Assembly (NCBI GenBank): GCA_964441595.1
Contig: CAYTXM010000009.1
Span: 1 to 20,021 of the forward strand
Direction: 5' to 3'
DNA length: 20,021 bases
Source of the DNA: DAOVIY01 sp964441595
GTDB lineage: Bacteria; Patescibacteriota; Minisyncoccia; UBA6257
The translations under genes were made by a program, and so were the position numbers. Below, piece after piece: positions 12,668 through 20,021 of this stretch. A model generated the notes under the pieces. That model saw only the letters and a program-made list of their open reading frames with translations, made no database searches and was not told the DNA's origin. How positions within the stretch are numbered: position 1 is the stretch's first letter; every line of letters starts with the position of its first letter.

Positions 12668-13915
12668 ATGTTGGATTTAAAAACATTAAAACCATTAATC
12701 CGTCAGATCGCAGAAGAAAAAGGACTTTCAGAACAAAAAGTTTTCGAAGCTTTAGAAGTCGCTTTTGCTGCTGCTTATAAAAAAGAGTACGGTAAAAAAA
12801 CACAAGTTGTCCGGGCAGAAATTAATCCTGATGATGGACAAGTAAAATTCTCGCAAGTAAAAATTGTTGTTGATAAATCTTCTATTACTACCGAGGAGGA
12901 AGAGGAAGAAAAAAAAGGTAAGAACGAGATAGAAGAAGACGAAGATCGAAAAATCAGATTTAATCCTGATAGGCATACCCTCTTAGAAGAAGCAAAAAAG
13001 ATAAATCCTGATATTAAAGTTGATGAGGAAATAATTACCCCTTTGGAAGTAAAAAGTGATTTTAGTCGAATAGCCGCCCAAACCGCAAAACAAGTTATCC
13101 TTCAAAAACTTAAAGAATTAGAAAAAGAAACAATCCTTTCAGAATTTAAAGAAAAAGAAGGTATGGTAATAAGTGGAATTATTCAAAGAATAGAAAGAAA
13201 TAATATCTATGTTGATTTAGGAAAAACATTTGGCGTTCTTTATGCTAATGAAGGAATACCGGGAGAACATTACAAAGCAGGAGAAAGAAAGAAATTTTAT
13301 ATTCTTCGTTTAGAAGAAAAAGGACGAGGACCTATAATCCTGCTATCGCGTTGTCATCCAAAATTCGTCTCTCATCTTTTTGAAATGGAAGTTCCTGAAA
13401 TAAGCGAAGGTGTGGTAGAAATAAAATCCATTGCTCGTGAACCGGGAAATCGAACTAAAATTGCTGTAGATTCGAAAGATGAAAACGTAGATCCTGTAGG
13501 CGCTTGCGTTGGACAAAAAGGAACACGAGTGACAACAATTATTGACGAATTAAACGGCGAAAAAATAGATATCATCCCTTATTCTGAAGAACCAACTAAA
13601 TATGTTGCATCTGCTTTAGGTCCAGCAAAAATCCAAGAGGCTGAAATTATTTCAGAAAAAAGAGAAGTAAGAGTATTTGTTCCACCCGACCAAATTTCTT
13701 TAGCTATTGGCAAAAACGGGCAAAATGTTCGTTTAGCAGCAAAGCTTACTGGCTGGAAAATTGATATTCGTTCTGCTCTTGCGCCAGAAGAAACAATAGA
13801 AGGAGGAACTGCGGATACCAAAGAAAAAGATAGAAAGGAAAAGACAGTGAAAATAAAAAAAGAAAAAAATCCGAAAAATCAAAAGATAAAGCAGAAAAAG
13901 AATCAAAAAAATTAA
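12668..13915 (+). CDS. nusA: Transcription termination/antitermination factor NusA
   Basis: NusA binds RNA polymerase and nascent RNA and modulates pausing, termination and antitermination. The 415 residues give the N-terminal polymerase-binding domain (LDLKTLKPLIRQIAEEKGLSEQ, FAAAYKKEYG), interrupted by an acidic Glu/Lys insert (about 75-94). Next come the conserved IAAQTAKQVI region at the domain junction, the S1 domain (about 163-229), KH1 (DPVGACVGQKGTRV near 275-288) and KH2 (SLAIGKNGQNVRLAAKLTGWKIDI, 344-367). A Lys-rich tail follows. The C-terminal acidic repeats of E. coli NusA are absent, as in most bacteria. The start has no Shine-Dalgarno sequence. The tail passes through several A-runs and a second frame also reads as plausible low-complexity protein to 13929. 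Trigger factor follows 27 bases later. The gene is usually beside rimP and infB, which are not here. Confidence 0.95.
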   Translation: MLDLKTLKPLIRQIAEEKGLSEQKVFEALEVAFAAAYKKEYGKKTQVVRAEINPDDGQVKFSQVKIVVDKSSITTEEEEEEKKGKNEIEEDEDRKIRFNPDRHTLLEEAKKINPDIKVDEEIITPLEVKSDFSRIAAQTAKQVILQKLKELEKETILSEFKEKEGMVISGIIQRIERNNIYVDLGKTFGVLYANEGIPGEHYKAGERKKFYILRLEEKGRGPIILLSRCHPKFVSHLFEMEVPEISEGVVEIKSIAREPGNRTKIAVDSKDENVDPVGACVGQKGTRVTTIIDELNGEKIDIIPYSEEPTKYVASALGPAKIQEAEIISEKREVRVFVPPDQISLAIGKNGQNVRLAAKLTGWKIDIRSALAPEETIEGGTADTKEKDRKEKTVKIKKEKNPKNQKIKQKKNQKN

Positions 13916-13942
13916 AAAAGATTAAGTAATAAATTTACAACA

Positions 13943-15223
13943 ATGAAAATAAAAATTAATTCGCTTCCAAAATCAAAAATTGAAATAATTGTTACCCTTG
14001 ATAAAGAAGACTTGTTGCCTTTTAAGGAGATTGCCCTAAAAGAACTTAATAAAGATCTCAAGATTGATGGATATCGTATTGGTAAAACTCCTTTATCAAT
14101 AGCCGAAAATCATTTTTCCCCTTTAAAAATTTATGAGAAAACAGCGAGTTTAGCTATTGAGAAATTTTATCCGCAGATTATCAAAGAAAAAAGGATACAG
14201 GCAATTGGGTATCCATCTATTAATATTACTAAAATAATTCCTAATCAGGAAGTAGAATTTAAAGCAGAAATATCTACCATTCCTGGCTTGGATTTGCCTG
14301 ATTATAAAAAAATCGCCAAAGATATGCAGGCGAAAAAAATGAATGTTAAAGTAGAAAAAAAAGAAATTGATGACGCATTACTATGGTTGCAAAATTCCCG
14401 TTCTATTTTGGAAAAAGTAGAACATCCAGCGGGAAAAGAAGACATCGTCACTATTGACTACCAAATCAAAGAAAAAGAAAGTTTGATTAAAAATGGTGAG
14501 GATAAAAACTATGCTTTTGTATTGGGAAAAGGACATTTTATTCCAGGATTTGAAGAAAATTTAATTGGAATGAAATCTGGAGAAAATAAAACCTTCAATG
14601 TAACAGTGCCAAAATCTTGGGAGCAAAAAGATTTACAAGGTAGAAAACTTTCCGTTGAAATTTCTCTGAAAGAAATAAAAAAGAAAAAGCTACCCGTTCT
14701 TAATGATAAATTCGCCCAGGAATTGGGAAAATTTAAAAATTTAGAAGAATTAAAAACAAATGTTCTAAAAGGCCTTAAAATGGAAAAAGAGGCAAAAGAA
14801 AAAGAGAGATGGCGATTAGCTGTTTTAGATAAAATAATAGCGGAAACTAAAACAGATATTCCTGAGATACTCATTTATACTGAAATTGAGAAAATGATGG
14901 AAGAATTAAAATCCCAGCTTGAAAAAATCCAATTAACTTTTGAAAAATATCTTGAACAAATAAAAAAAAGCGAGGAAGAGTTAAGGAAGGACCTCCGTGA
15001 ACTGGCAGAAAAGAGAGTCTTCTCAGCTTTGGTCTTAAGAGAAATTGGTCTTTCAGAAAAAATTGAAGTTTCTGAAAGTGAAATAAAAGAAAAAACTAGT
15101 GAAGTCCTGCAGCAAATTCCTGATCCAAAAATTAAAGAAAAAGTTAATCCTGAAAACTTAAAAGAATTCGCATTGGGGATAATACGCAACGAAAAAGTGT
15201 TTCAAATACTAGAAGAACAATAG
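13943..15223 (+). CDS. tig: Trigger factor (ribosome-bound chaperone, FKBP-type PPIase)
   Basis: Trigger factor meets nascent chains at the ribosome exit tunnel. The 426 residues show the ribosome-binding N-domain (1-120) with GYRIGKTP at 43-50 in place of the usual GFRxGxxP loop. An FKBP-type domain follows at about 164-245 (VTIDYQIK, FVLGKGHFIPGFEENLIGM, F-x-VTVP), then the helical, highly charged C-terminal arms that hold clients. Length matches the family. Most FKBP landmarks are visible, but I cannot judge prolyl isomerase activity. It probably shares a transcript with nusA. Its last 22 bases overlap the 3' end of the convergent gene on the minus strand, and no terminator lies between them. 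clpP is a common neighbour of tig in other bacteria; here two glycosylation genes stand between. Confidence 0.95.
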   Translation: MKIKINSLPKSKIEIIVTLDKEDLLPFKEIALKELNKDLKIDGYRIGKTPLSIAENHFSPLKIYEKTASLAIEKFYPQIIKEKRIQAIGYPSINITKIIPNQEVEFKAEISTIPGLDLPDYKKIAKDMQAKKMNVKVEKKEIDDALLWLQNSRSILEKVEHPAGKEDIVTIDYQIKEKESLIKNGEDKNYAFVLGKGHFIPGFEENLIGMKSGENKTFNVTVPKSWEQKDLQGRKLSVEISLKEIKKKKLPVLNDKFAQELGKFKNLEELKTNVLKGLKMEKEAKEKERWRLAVLDKIIAETKTDIPEILIYTEIEKMMEELKSQLEKIQLTFEKYLEQIKKSEEELRKDLRELAEKRVFSALVLREIGLSEKIEVSESEIKEKTSEVLQQIPDPKIKEKVNPENLKEFALGIIRNEKVFQILEEQ

Positions 15224-17286
15224 TTTTTTCTTAACAACAACCATAGGAGCGCAATAAAGCTGCCTATGGATATAGTAAAACCAATTTTATCCCAAGTATT
15301 GTAAGAATATTCTAAAGTTACTTCATTTTGAAAAGGAATTACCATCATAAAAGACGGACTGATTAAATAAGGGCCTTTTGCTCCTTTTGCTCGCCAACCG
15401 GGAAAATAAGTGTATTTTATTAAATGAGGCATTCCTAAATAATTAGTTGAAAAAGTCAAAGAATCATTTTTTATTTCTTTTATTTCAACTGTTGAATTCT
15501 CTAATAATTCCTTGTGCTGAAGATATTCTCTTATACTATCTAATTCCTTTTCATTTTGATAAAAAACTATTGGCTGGGACAAGTCCATTTTTTTATACCA
15601 ATCAATTGACTCATCCAACCATTTTTTTGTTTTTAGTTTTAAGCCAATATCTGGAATAATTTCAACTAAATCAGAATGTGGAATTTTATAAACACTAAAT
15701 CCGTCAACATCGGACATCTTAATAAAGTATTCGCCAGCTAATTCCTTAATTTCGGATGTGTACGCGACAAAATATTGAGCTCCAAAATATTGCAAATGCT
15801 TTACTCCGTTTTCAAAATTAAAGGATGGATATTCTAATCCGGCTATAGCTGAAGTGGGCGTTTTTGTTGTCTCGGCTTGATTAATAAAATGAAAATAACC
15901 AGAAACAGAAGACTCAATTAATAACCCCTCGAAAGTTGGTTTATTAGTAAAAATCGGCAGGTTTTCTAAAACACGAGGGGTACCAAATTTATCATATTCA
16001 GAGCGATATTCCCACATTACCCTTCCATAAGGAAGGCCTTTTAAATAATTTGAAAGGTTTTTTAATTCTGGCCAAGCATCCTTACTTTGCAATCCTTCAT
16101 AATTCCATTTCATCCAAAAAGGAATATAGGAAATCGTTGAGGGTAAATAGAAAAGCAACATATAGCCAGAAAAAGTTAATAAGAAAATAAAAATAAAAGG
16201 TTTTTTTATGTATTGTACCCAACTTCCTAAAGCATATGCGGCAATCATTAAACCAGCCATTAAAATAAACGGCAAAAATCTGGCGTTCCATATACTAGAA
16301 TTATCGAGAAAAAGAAACGGTATTAAAGAAACACAAATAATAAAAACAAGGGGAAGAATTTTTTTGTCTTTTTTGAAAGAAGCGTAAATTATTCCTAATA
16401 TCGCAATAATTTCAAAAATCATCAGAGCAGTTGGAAAAATCTCCTCAAATTTAATTACTTTAGTCCAACTCATTTTTGATGTATAAGAAAGAAGGCCTAA
16501 AAAAGGGAGTGACCAAAAAGCAGTTAAACCAAAGGCCAAACCAAATACCTTAGCTAAATACAAAGAAGCTCTCTTAGCTTCTTTCTTTATTATAAGCCAA
16601 GGGCGAATAACAATGTTCTTGTGAAATAAGGTTATTATGATGCTTTGCAAAAAGATAATCACTGCAAATAAAACAGCAACCATAACAGGAAAAGGGTGAG
16701 ACAAGGCCATCAAAGAAAGAATAAAAATATTAGGAATTAAATAACGATTCTCTTTTATCCCTTTTACTAATAAACCAATAAATAAAAAGAAAAGGGCAAA
16801 ACTAAACGAATAAGAAAACTCTCCTGATAAAGTACTTGGAATATTGCCGCCATAGATAGAAAACTTTTCCAGAAACAAATAACTTAAACTAAGAAGAGCT
16901 CCTAAAGAAGGAATAGGGAATTTAAAATTAAGAAAAAATAAACAAAAAAAGACTGTTATTGGCAAAAGGAATGTCCCTAAAAGTGTAATCAACTTAAAAG
17001 CAATATTTAAAGGGATAGTATAACTTAATAATACTGTCGCATAATAAAGAAGCGGGGGATAAAAATATAAAAAGGGAAAACCAGCATACCAATCAGGGGA
17101 CCACCATTTTATTTTTGGAAAGATTTCCTGAGCATAATAGGCAATATAATTATGAGAACCAGTATCTCCTCCGCCAACCATTGTGTCGGCAAAAATTAAA
17201 TCCCATGGAACTTGAGAGATTAAATACCCAAAAATAAAAACAAATACTAAAACAACAAAGACCTTCTGAAACTTAATATACTTCAT
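15202..17286 (-). CDS. Multi-pass membrane protein, PTPS-related/GT-C glycosyltransferase-like
   Basis: A 694-residue protein with about a dozen membrane helices in its first 390 residues, a large extracytoplasmic domain (about 395-660) and a final helix (about 668-688). The first loop reads VGGGDTGSHNYIAYYAQEIFP and then WSPDWYAGFPFLYFYPPLLYY. That pattern is typical of the 6-pyruvoyl-tetrahydropterin-synthase-related membrane family and resembles the first loop of GT-C enzymes, with Asp41 in the expected catalytic place. GT-C enzymes transfer sugars from lipid-phosphate donors outside the membrane. The family name is historical; a pterin role is not implied. The start overlaps the end of the GT2 gene by 14 bases, which supports a joint role in making or using a polyprenyl-phosphate sugar. 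The acceptor is unknown, though surface proteins are candidates. Confidence 0.72.
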   Translation of the reverse strand: MKYIKFQKVFVVLVFVFIFGYLISQVPWDLIFADTMVGGGDTGSHNYIAYYAQEIFPKIKWWSPDWYAGFPFLYFYPPLLYYATVLLSYTIPLNIAFKLITLLGTFLLPITVFFCLFFLNFKFPIPSLGALLSLSYLFLEKFSIYGGNIPSTLSGEFSYSFSFALFFLFIGLLVKGIKENRYLIPNIFILSLMALSHPFPVMVAVLFAVIIFLQSIIITLFHKNIVIRPWLIIKKEAKRASLYLAKVFGLAFGLTAFWSLPFLGLLSYTSKMSWTKVIKFEEIFPTALMIFEIIAILGIIYASFKKDKKILPLVFIICVSLIPFLFLDNSSIWNARFLPFILMAGLMIAAYALGSWVQYIKKPFIFIFLLTFSGYMLLFYLPSTISYIPFWMKWNYEGLQSKDAWPELKNLSNYLKGLPYGRVMWEYRSEYDKFGTPRVLENLPIFTNKPTFEGLLIESSVSGYFHFINQAETTKTPTSAIAGLEYPSFNFENGVKHLQYFGAQYFVAYTSEIKELAGEYFIKMSDVDGFSVYKIPHSDLVEIIPDIGLKLKTKKWLDESIDWYKKMDLSQPIVFYQNEKELDSIREYLQHKELLENSTVEIKEIKNDSLTFSTNYLGMPHLIKYTYFPGWRAKGAKGPYLISPSFMMVIPFQNEVTLEYSYNTWDKIGFTISIGSFIALLWLLLRKNYCSSSI

Positions 17287-17959
17287 AGCGATGAAATCTT
17301 ATTATTAATAAATCAAAAAACATTTGTAACATGCTAGCAAAATTAAAAGTTGATGAATCAGAAAAAATTTCCTGTTTCACTTCAATTTCATCCACTGGAT
17401 AACCTAATCTTTTTGCCAAATAAAGGATTTCTATATCAATTACAAAACCGTTCGTAATACTAATATCAAATACCCTTTTTCCTTTTTCCTTAACAAACCC
17501 TTTTAAGCCACATTGAGTATCATGATATGTAAAACCAAATAAAAATTTTAATACTAAATACAAAAATGGTCTAAGAAGTTTTTTATAAAACTTATCATTG
17601 TAAAATCGTTTGCGGTGACCAATTACTATTGATTTTTTCTCTTTTAATTTTTCAAACATTTTATTTATATACTTAACGCTAAAAGGCATATCAGCATCAG
17701 TAAAAATCAAATATTTTCCTTTTGCCTCACTAAATCCCTTACGTAAACTATATCCTTTCCCATAATTAATTTCATTTTCTAAATAAATAATCTTCGCGCC
17801 AAATATATCTTTTATATTTTTTGTAGCATCTTTACTGCCGTCATTAATTATAATAATCTCTGCATGAGGAAAGTACTCTAGCAAAGATTTAATTGTATTA
17901 ATAATTAACTTCCCTTTTTCATAGGCGGGAATAATAATAGACAATTCTTTTTCTTCCAT
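17273..17959 (-). CDS. GT2-family glycosyltransferase (dolichyl/polyprenyl-phosphate sugar synthase-like)
   Basis: A 228-residue GT-A fold enzyme. It shows the opening SIIIPAYEKGKLI, NDGSKD at 39-44 (nucleotide binding), the metal-binding T-DAD-MP at 87-92, and HDTQCGLKGF at 146-155, a signature of dolichyl-phosphate beta-glucosyltransferase-like enzymes. The late ITNGFVIDIEILYLAKRLGYPVDEI also fits. Such enzymes load a sugar from UDP or GDP onto a polyprenyl phosphate at the inner face of the membrane. There is no clear C-terminal membrane pair, so it is probably peripheral. The overlapping membrane protein downstream could then use the lipid-linked sugar. A consensus promoter ends only about 9 bases before the ATG, so the mRNA may have almost no leader. 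Confidence 0.88.
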   Translation of the reverse strand: MEEKELSIIIPAYEKGKLIINTIKSLLEYFPHAEIIIINDGSKDATKNIKDIFGAKIIYLENEINYGKGYSLRKGFSEAKGKYLIFTDADMPFSVKYINKMFEKLKEKKSIVIGHRKRFYNDKFYKKLLRPFLYLVLKFLFGFTYHDTQCGLKGFVKEKGKRVFDISITNGFVIDIEILYLAKRLGYPVDEIEVKQEIFSDSSTFNFASMLQMFFDLLIIRFHRYEVY

Positions 17960-17967
17960 ATAAACTT

Positions 17968-17995
17968 ATTATACTTATTTTATCTTATTTTTCAA
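17968..17995 (-). promoter_or_regulatory. Promoter of the glycosyltransferase pair
   Basis: TTGAAA (17995-17990) and a perfect TATAAT (17973-17968) are 16 bases apart on the minus strand. The expected start of transcription (about 17961) is two bases before the ATG at 17959. Confidence 0.65.
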
Positions 17996-18006
17996 AGGCA
18001 GAGAGT

Positions 18007-18035
18007 TTGACAAGTGATTTAAAAACCACTATATT
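18007..18035 (+). promoter_or_regulatory. Near-consensus promoter of clpP
   Basis: A perfect TTGACA (18007-18012) and TATATT (18030-18035) are separated by 17 bases. The leader would be about 23 bases. It is divergent from the glycosyltransferase promoter, the two -35 boxes being 11 bases apart. Confidence 0.78.
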
Positions 18036-18064
18036 AAATCTATTAGCTATTAGTATAAATAAAT

Positions 18065-18679
18065 ATGAAGAATTTTTCTCAAAATCAAAATAATATGGTT
18101 CTTGTTCCTACTGTTATTGAAAAATCCGCTATTGGGGAGAGAGTTTATGATATTTATTCCCGCCTTTTAAAAGAGAGAATCGTTTTCTTAGGTGGTCCAA
18201 TTGATGATCCTTTAGCTAATACTATTATTGCTCAATTGTTATTTTTAGAACATCAAGACCCTAAAAAAGACATTCTGCTTTATGTTAATTCCCCTGGGGG
18301 ATCAGTTACTTCTACTCTGGCAATTTACGACACAATGCAATATGTTAAATGTGATGTTTCCTCGCTTTGCTTAGGAATGGCTGCTTCTGGCGCTGCTGTT
18401 GTATTAGCTGCCGGCAAAAAGGGCAAGCGCTTTGCTCTTCCTAACGCAGAAATTCTTCTCCATCAGGTAATGGGAGAAGCCGGAGGTCAGGCTACAGAAA
18501 TAGAAATCGCGGCAAAACAAATTCTCCGTGTTAAAAAACAATTAAATCAAATTCTGGCAAAACATACTGGACAACCTATCGCAAAAATATCAAAAGAAAC
18601 AGACAGAGATTTTTGGCTTACTCCTGAAGAAGCAAAAGAATATGGAATTATTGATGAGATTATAAAAAATAAAAAATAG
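18065..18679 (+). CDS. clpP: ATP-dependent Clp protease proteolytic subunit
   Basis: ClpP forms the 14-subunit serine protease chamber fed by ClpX, ClpA or ClpC ATPases. The 204-residue protein has the full catalytic triad: Ser108 in GMAASGAA, His133 in LLHQVMG and Asp182 in ETDRDFW. The spacing of 25 and 49 residues equals that in E. coli ClpP. FLGGPIDDPLAN and YVNSPGGSVTSTLAIYDTM are also family marks, and the C-terminus reads EEAKEYGIIDEI. The N-terminus is about ten residues longer than usual; an ATG at 18095 gives the common start MVLVPTVIE and may be the real one or the propeptide end. There is no Shine-Dalgarno sequence. No clpX is seen here. The next gene starts 13 bases later and is probably co-transcribed. 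Confidence 0.96.
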   Translation: MKNFSQNQNNMVLVPTVIEKSAIGERVYDIYSRLLKERIVFLGGPIDDPLANTIIAQLLFLEHQDPKKDILLYVNSPGGSVTSTLAIYDTMQYVKCDVSSLCLGMAASGAAVVLAAGKKGKRFALPNAEILLHQVMGEAGGQATEIEIAAKQILRVKKQLNQILAKHTGQPIAKISKETDRDFWLTPEEAKEYGIIDEIIKNKK

Positions 18680-18692
18680 TAGCAAAAAAATC

Positions 18693-20021
18693 ATGGGATT
18701 TGAGCAAATACCAAATATCCCGATAGAACCATCCAAAGAACAGCCCCCTTATCCTGGCTGGATTCTTGAAAATGGTATTTGGAGAGACCCTACTAAAGAG
18801 GAGGATACTGAATTGACAGAAAATAAGGAGGATAAAGATATAAAAGAGGAAAAAACTGATAAAAAACTAAGATCATTGGAACAAGAATTAGAAGAATTAG
18901 ATAGTAAAGAATATATTAATCCCGACGGCATAAAAAGGAAGGAAAAATTAGAAATAGAATATGTTGAATTAAACAAACAAATTAAAGAAACTCCGGGGGG
19001 AAAAGAAAATGCATCATCAATTGATAAAACTAAAGAAAAAGAGAAAGGAGAAAAGAAATCAGAAGAAGAGCAGAAAAAAGAAAAATTAGAGATAGAACTC
19101 ACAGAGAGATATTATGATGAACTGGAAAAAATCAAGCAAATGTCAGACAATAATAAAAATCTCAAAGCAAAAAAATGTTTTGAATTAATTAATGATTGGA
19201 AAGATCTGGGATATTTAGATAATTATAAGGGTATTCAAGAAATCTTCTCAGAACTTAATAAATCAAAACCATCAATATTCCTTTATAATTGGAAAAAAGC
19301 AGAAACAATTGATGAAGTTGCTGTAGCCATGGCTTCAAACTATAAGGAGTGGGATATTGAAGATAAAAAAAAGTTGAAAATAATGAAAAGTTTTGTTAAG
19401 AAACAATCAAAAGAGAAAAATTTTTGGTATGGATCTGATGATAAAGATGAAACTCTTAAGAATATATCGCAAATTTTAGCTCTGCAAGACATTCCTTTTA
19501 AAAACAATATCGACATGATTATTAAAGATATAAAAAATCCAAATATTAAGTCAAAAATGATAGAAGAAATAGCAGATATAGAGAAAGAATCAATTGAAGA
19601 AAAAAAAGAGCTCCTGAAAGAAGTGAAAGATAAGGTGGCAAAAGAGAAAATACCGTCTGAAGCAAAAGTTAAAGAACAATTAAAAGAAATGGGAGCTTCG
19701 TCAGCAATAGAAAAAATCCTCCAAGATCCTGAGGCGTTATCTAAAATCTTTTATGAAGCTTCTGAAATTTCAAAAAATCCGGAAGTACAAGAAAAATTTC
19801 AAGAACTTAAAAATACAATAGAAAAAGTCACAAAAGAAAAAGGAGAAATTCCAGAAGCTGTTGCTAAAGCAAAGAAACATATTGAAAAAGAAGAATCTCC
19901 TTGGAAAACAGCATTTGGAGTGGCAGGTTCTGGGATTTTATTATTTCTGGTTCTTTTTCTGCTTGCAGAATTAAAAGGTGCTGAGGTTCTTTCTGGACAA
20001 GCTGAAGGCAAAAAAAAGAAA
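18693..20021 (+). CDS. Long Lys/Glu-rich coiled-coil protein with one membrane segment, 3' end missing
   Basis: The frame is open from the ATG at 18693 to the last base (443 codons, no stop), so the gene continues beyond the window. The N-terminus has a Pro/Trp-rich stretch (PPYPGWILENGIWRDP, 18-33). Charged, mostly helical and coiled-coil-like sequence then runs to about 400, with a less charged segment at about 160-280 that could be a folded domain (FELINDWKDLGYLDN, ASNYKEWDIEDKKKLK). One hydrophobic helix lies at about 405-425 (FGVAGSGILLFLVLFLLAEL), and then a basic stretch. There is no signal peptide, so the long part is probably cytoplasmic with the end anchored. I recognise no family. 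Being 13 bases behind clpP it may be co-transcribed, but a link with proteolysis is speculation. Confidence 0.7.
   Translation, partial: MGFEQIPNIPIEPSKEQPPYPGWILENGIWRDPTKEEDTELTENKEDKDIKEEKTDKKLRSLEQELEELDSKEYINPDGIKRKEKLEIEYVELNKQIKETPGGKENASSIDKTKEKEKGEKKSEEEQKKEKLEIELTERYYDELEKIKQMSDNNKNLKAKKCFELINDWKDLGYLDNYKGIQEIFSELNKSKPSIFLYNWKKAETIDEVAVAMASNYKEWDIEDKKKLKIMKSFVKKQSKEKNFWYGSDDKDETLKNISQILALQDIPFKNNIDMIIKDIKNPNIKSKMIEEIADIEKESIEEKKELLKEVKDKVAKEKIPSEAKVKEQLKEMGASSAIEKILQDPEALSKIFYEASEISKNPEVQEKFQELKNTIEKVTKEKGEIPEAVAKAKKHIEKEESPWKTAFGVAGSGILLFLVLFLLAELKGAEVLSGQAEGKKKK

Noticed and set aside
15202..17286. Role in pterin synthesis suggested by the family name
   Set aside because: The sequence is a multi-pass membrane protein with a GT-C-like first loop and lies with a GT2 gene; nothing resembles the soluble pterin enzyme.
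18749..19102. Minus-strand Ser/Phe-rich frame of 117 residues
   Set aside because: It is the complement of the Glu/Lys-rich coiled-coil coding region.
1..20021. Recoded TGA (as in Gracilibacteria/Absconditabacteria)
   Set aside because: All conserved genes read through without internal TGA; glycine and tryptophan codons are standard.

Overview
The window looks like a chromosomal segment from an uncultured Patescibacteria/CPR bacterium, most likely a Parcubacteria-type lineage. The support is indirect. The DNA is very AT-rich with small intergenic gaps. Three VirB2-like (T4SS_pilin family) membrane proteins stand in tandem. Valyl-tRNA synthetase is short, NusA has an acidic insert, and a modular Cys/Thr-rich Ig/PKD surface protein and a CAP plus sortase pair are present. 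Almost all genes lack a Shine-Dalgarno sequence. The standard code with TGA as stop fits every gene. I see no phage or insertion-sequence genes.

Layout. Positions 1-1186 (+) carry the end of one pilin-like gene and two complete paralogs, closed by a bidirectional terminator. Positions 1260-7653 form a long minus-strand run, read from right to left: CAP-domain protein, sortase, tRNA-Glu, tsaD, valS, prsW-like protease, hsp20, tRNA-Leu. It links envelope functions with translation and tRNA modification. Around 8.3 kb a divergent promoter region separates a Cys-rich lipoprotein (-) from a 600-residue surface protein (+). Two small membrane proteins follow on the minus strand (10347-10655 and 11057-11257, the latter DUF378). 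A tRNA island holds His (-), Arg, Pro and Ala (+).

Positions 11870-12150 contain no gene but are rich in repeats: five TGTTTCAC/TGTTTCGC half-sites and one 16-mer one base away from the canonical parS centromere site, inside a 16-bp-arm palindrome, plus a separate stem-loop followed by T6. This is the least explained part of the window. Next comes a yraN-family gene broken at two 8-nt homopolymers, then nusA with a terminator-like hairpin in its leader, and tig (trigger factor). The tig 3' end overlaps a convergent gene pair encoding a large membrane protein of glycosyltransferase type and a GT2 glycosyltransferase. clpP follows from a near-consensus promoter, and the window ends inside a long Lys/Glu-rich coiled-coil protein with one membrane segment.

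Functionally the window mixes housekeeping (tRNA charging and t6A modification, transcription termination, nascent-chain folding, ClpP proteolysis, small heat-shock chaperone) with cell-surface construction (pilin-like proteins, sortase, CAP protein, surface protein, glycosyltransferases). All assignments come from reading motifs in the sequence; no database search was run.
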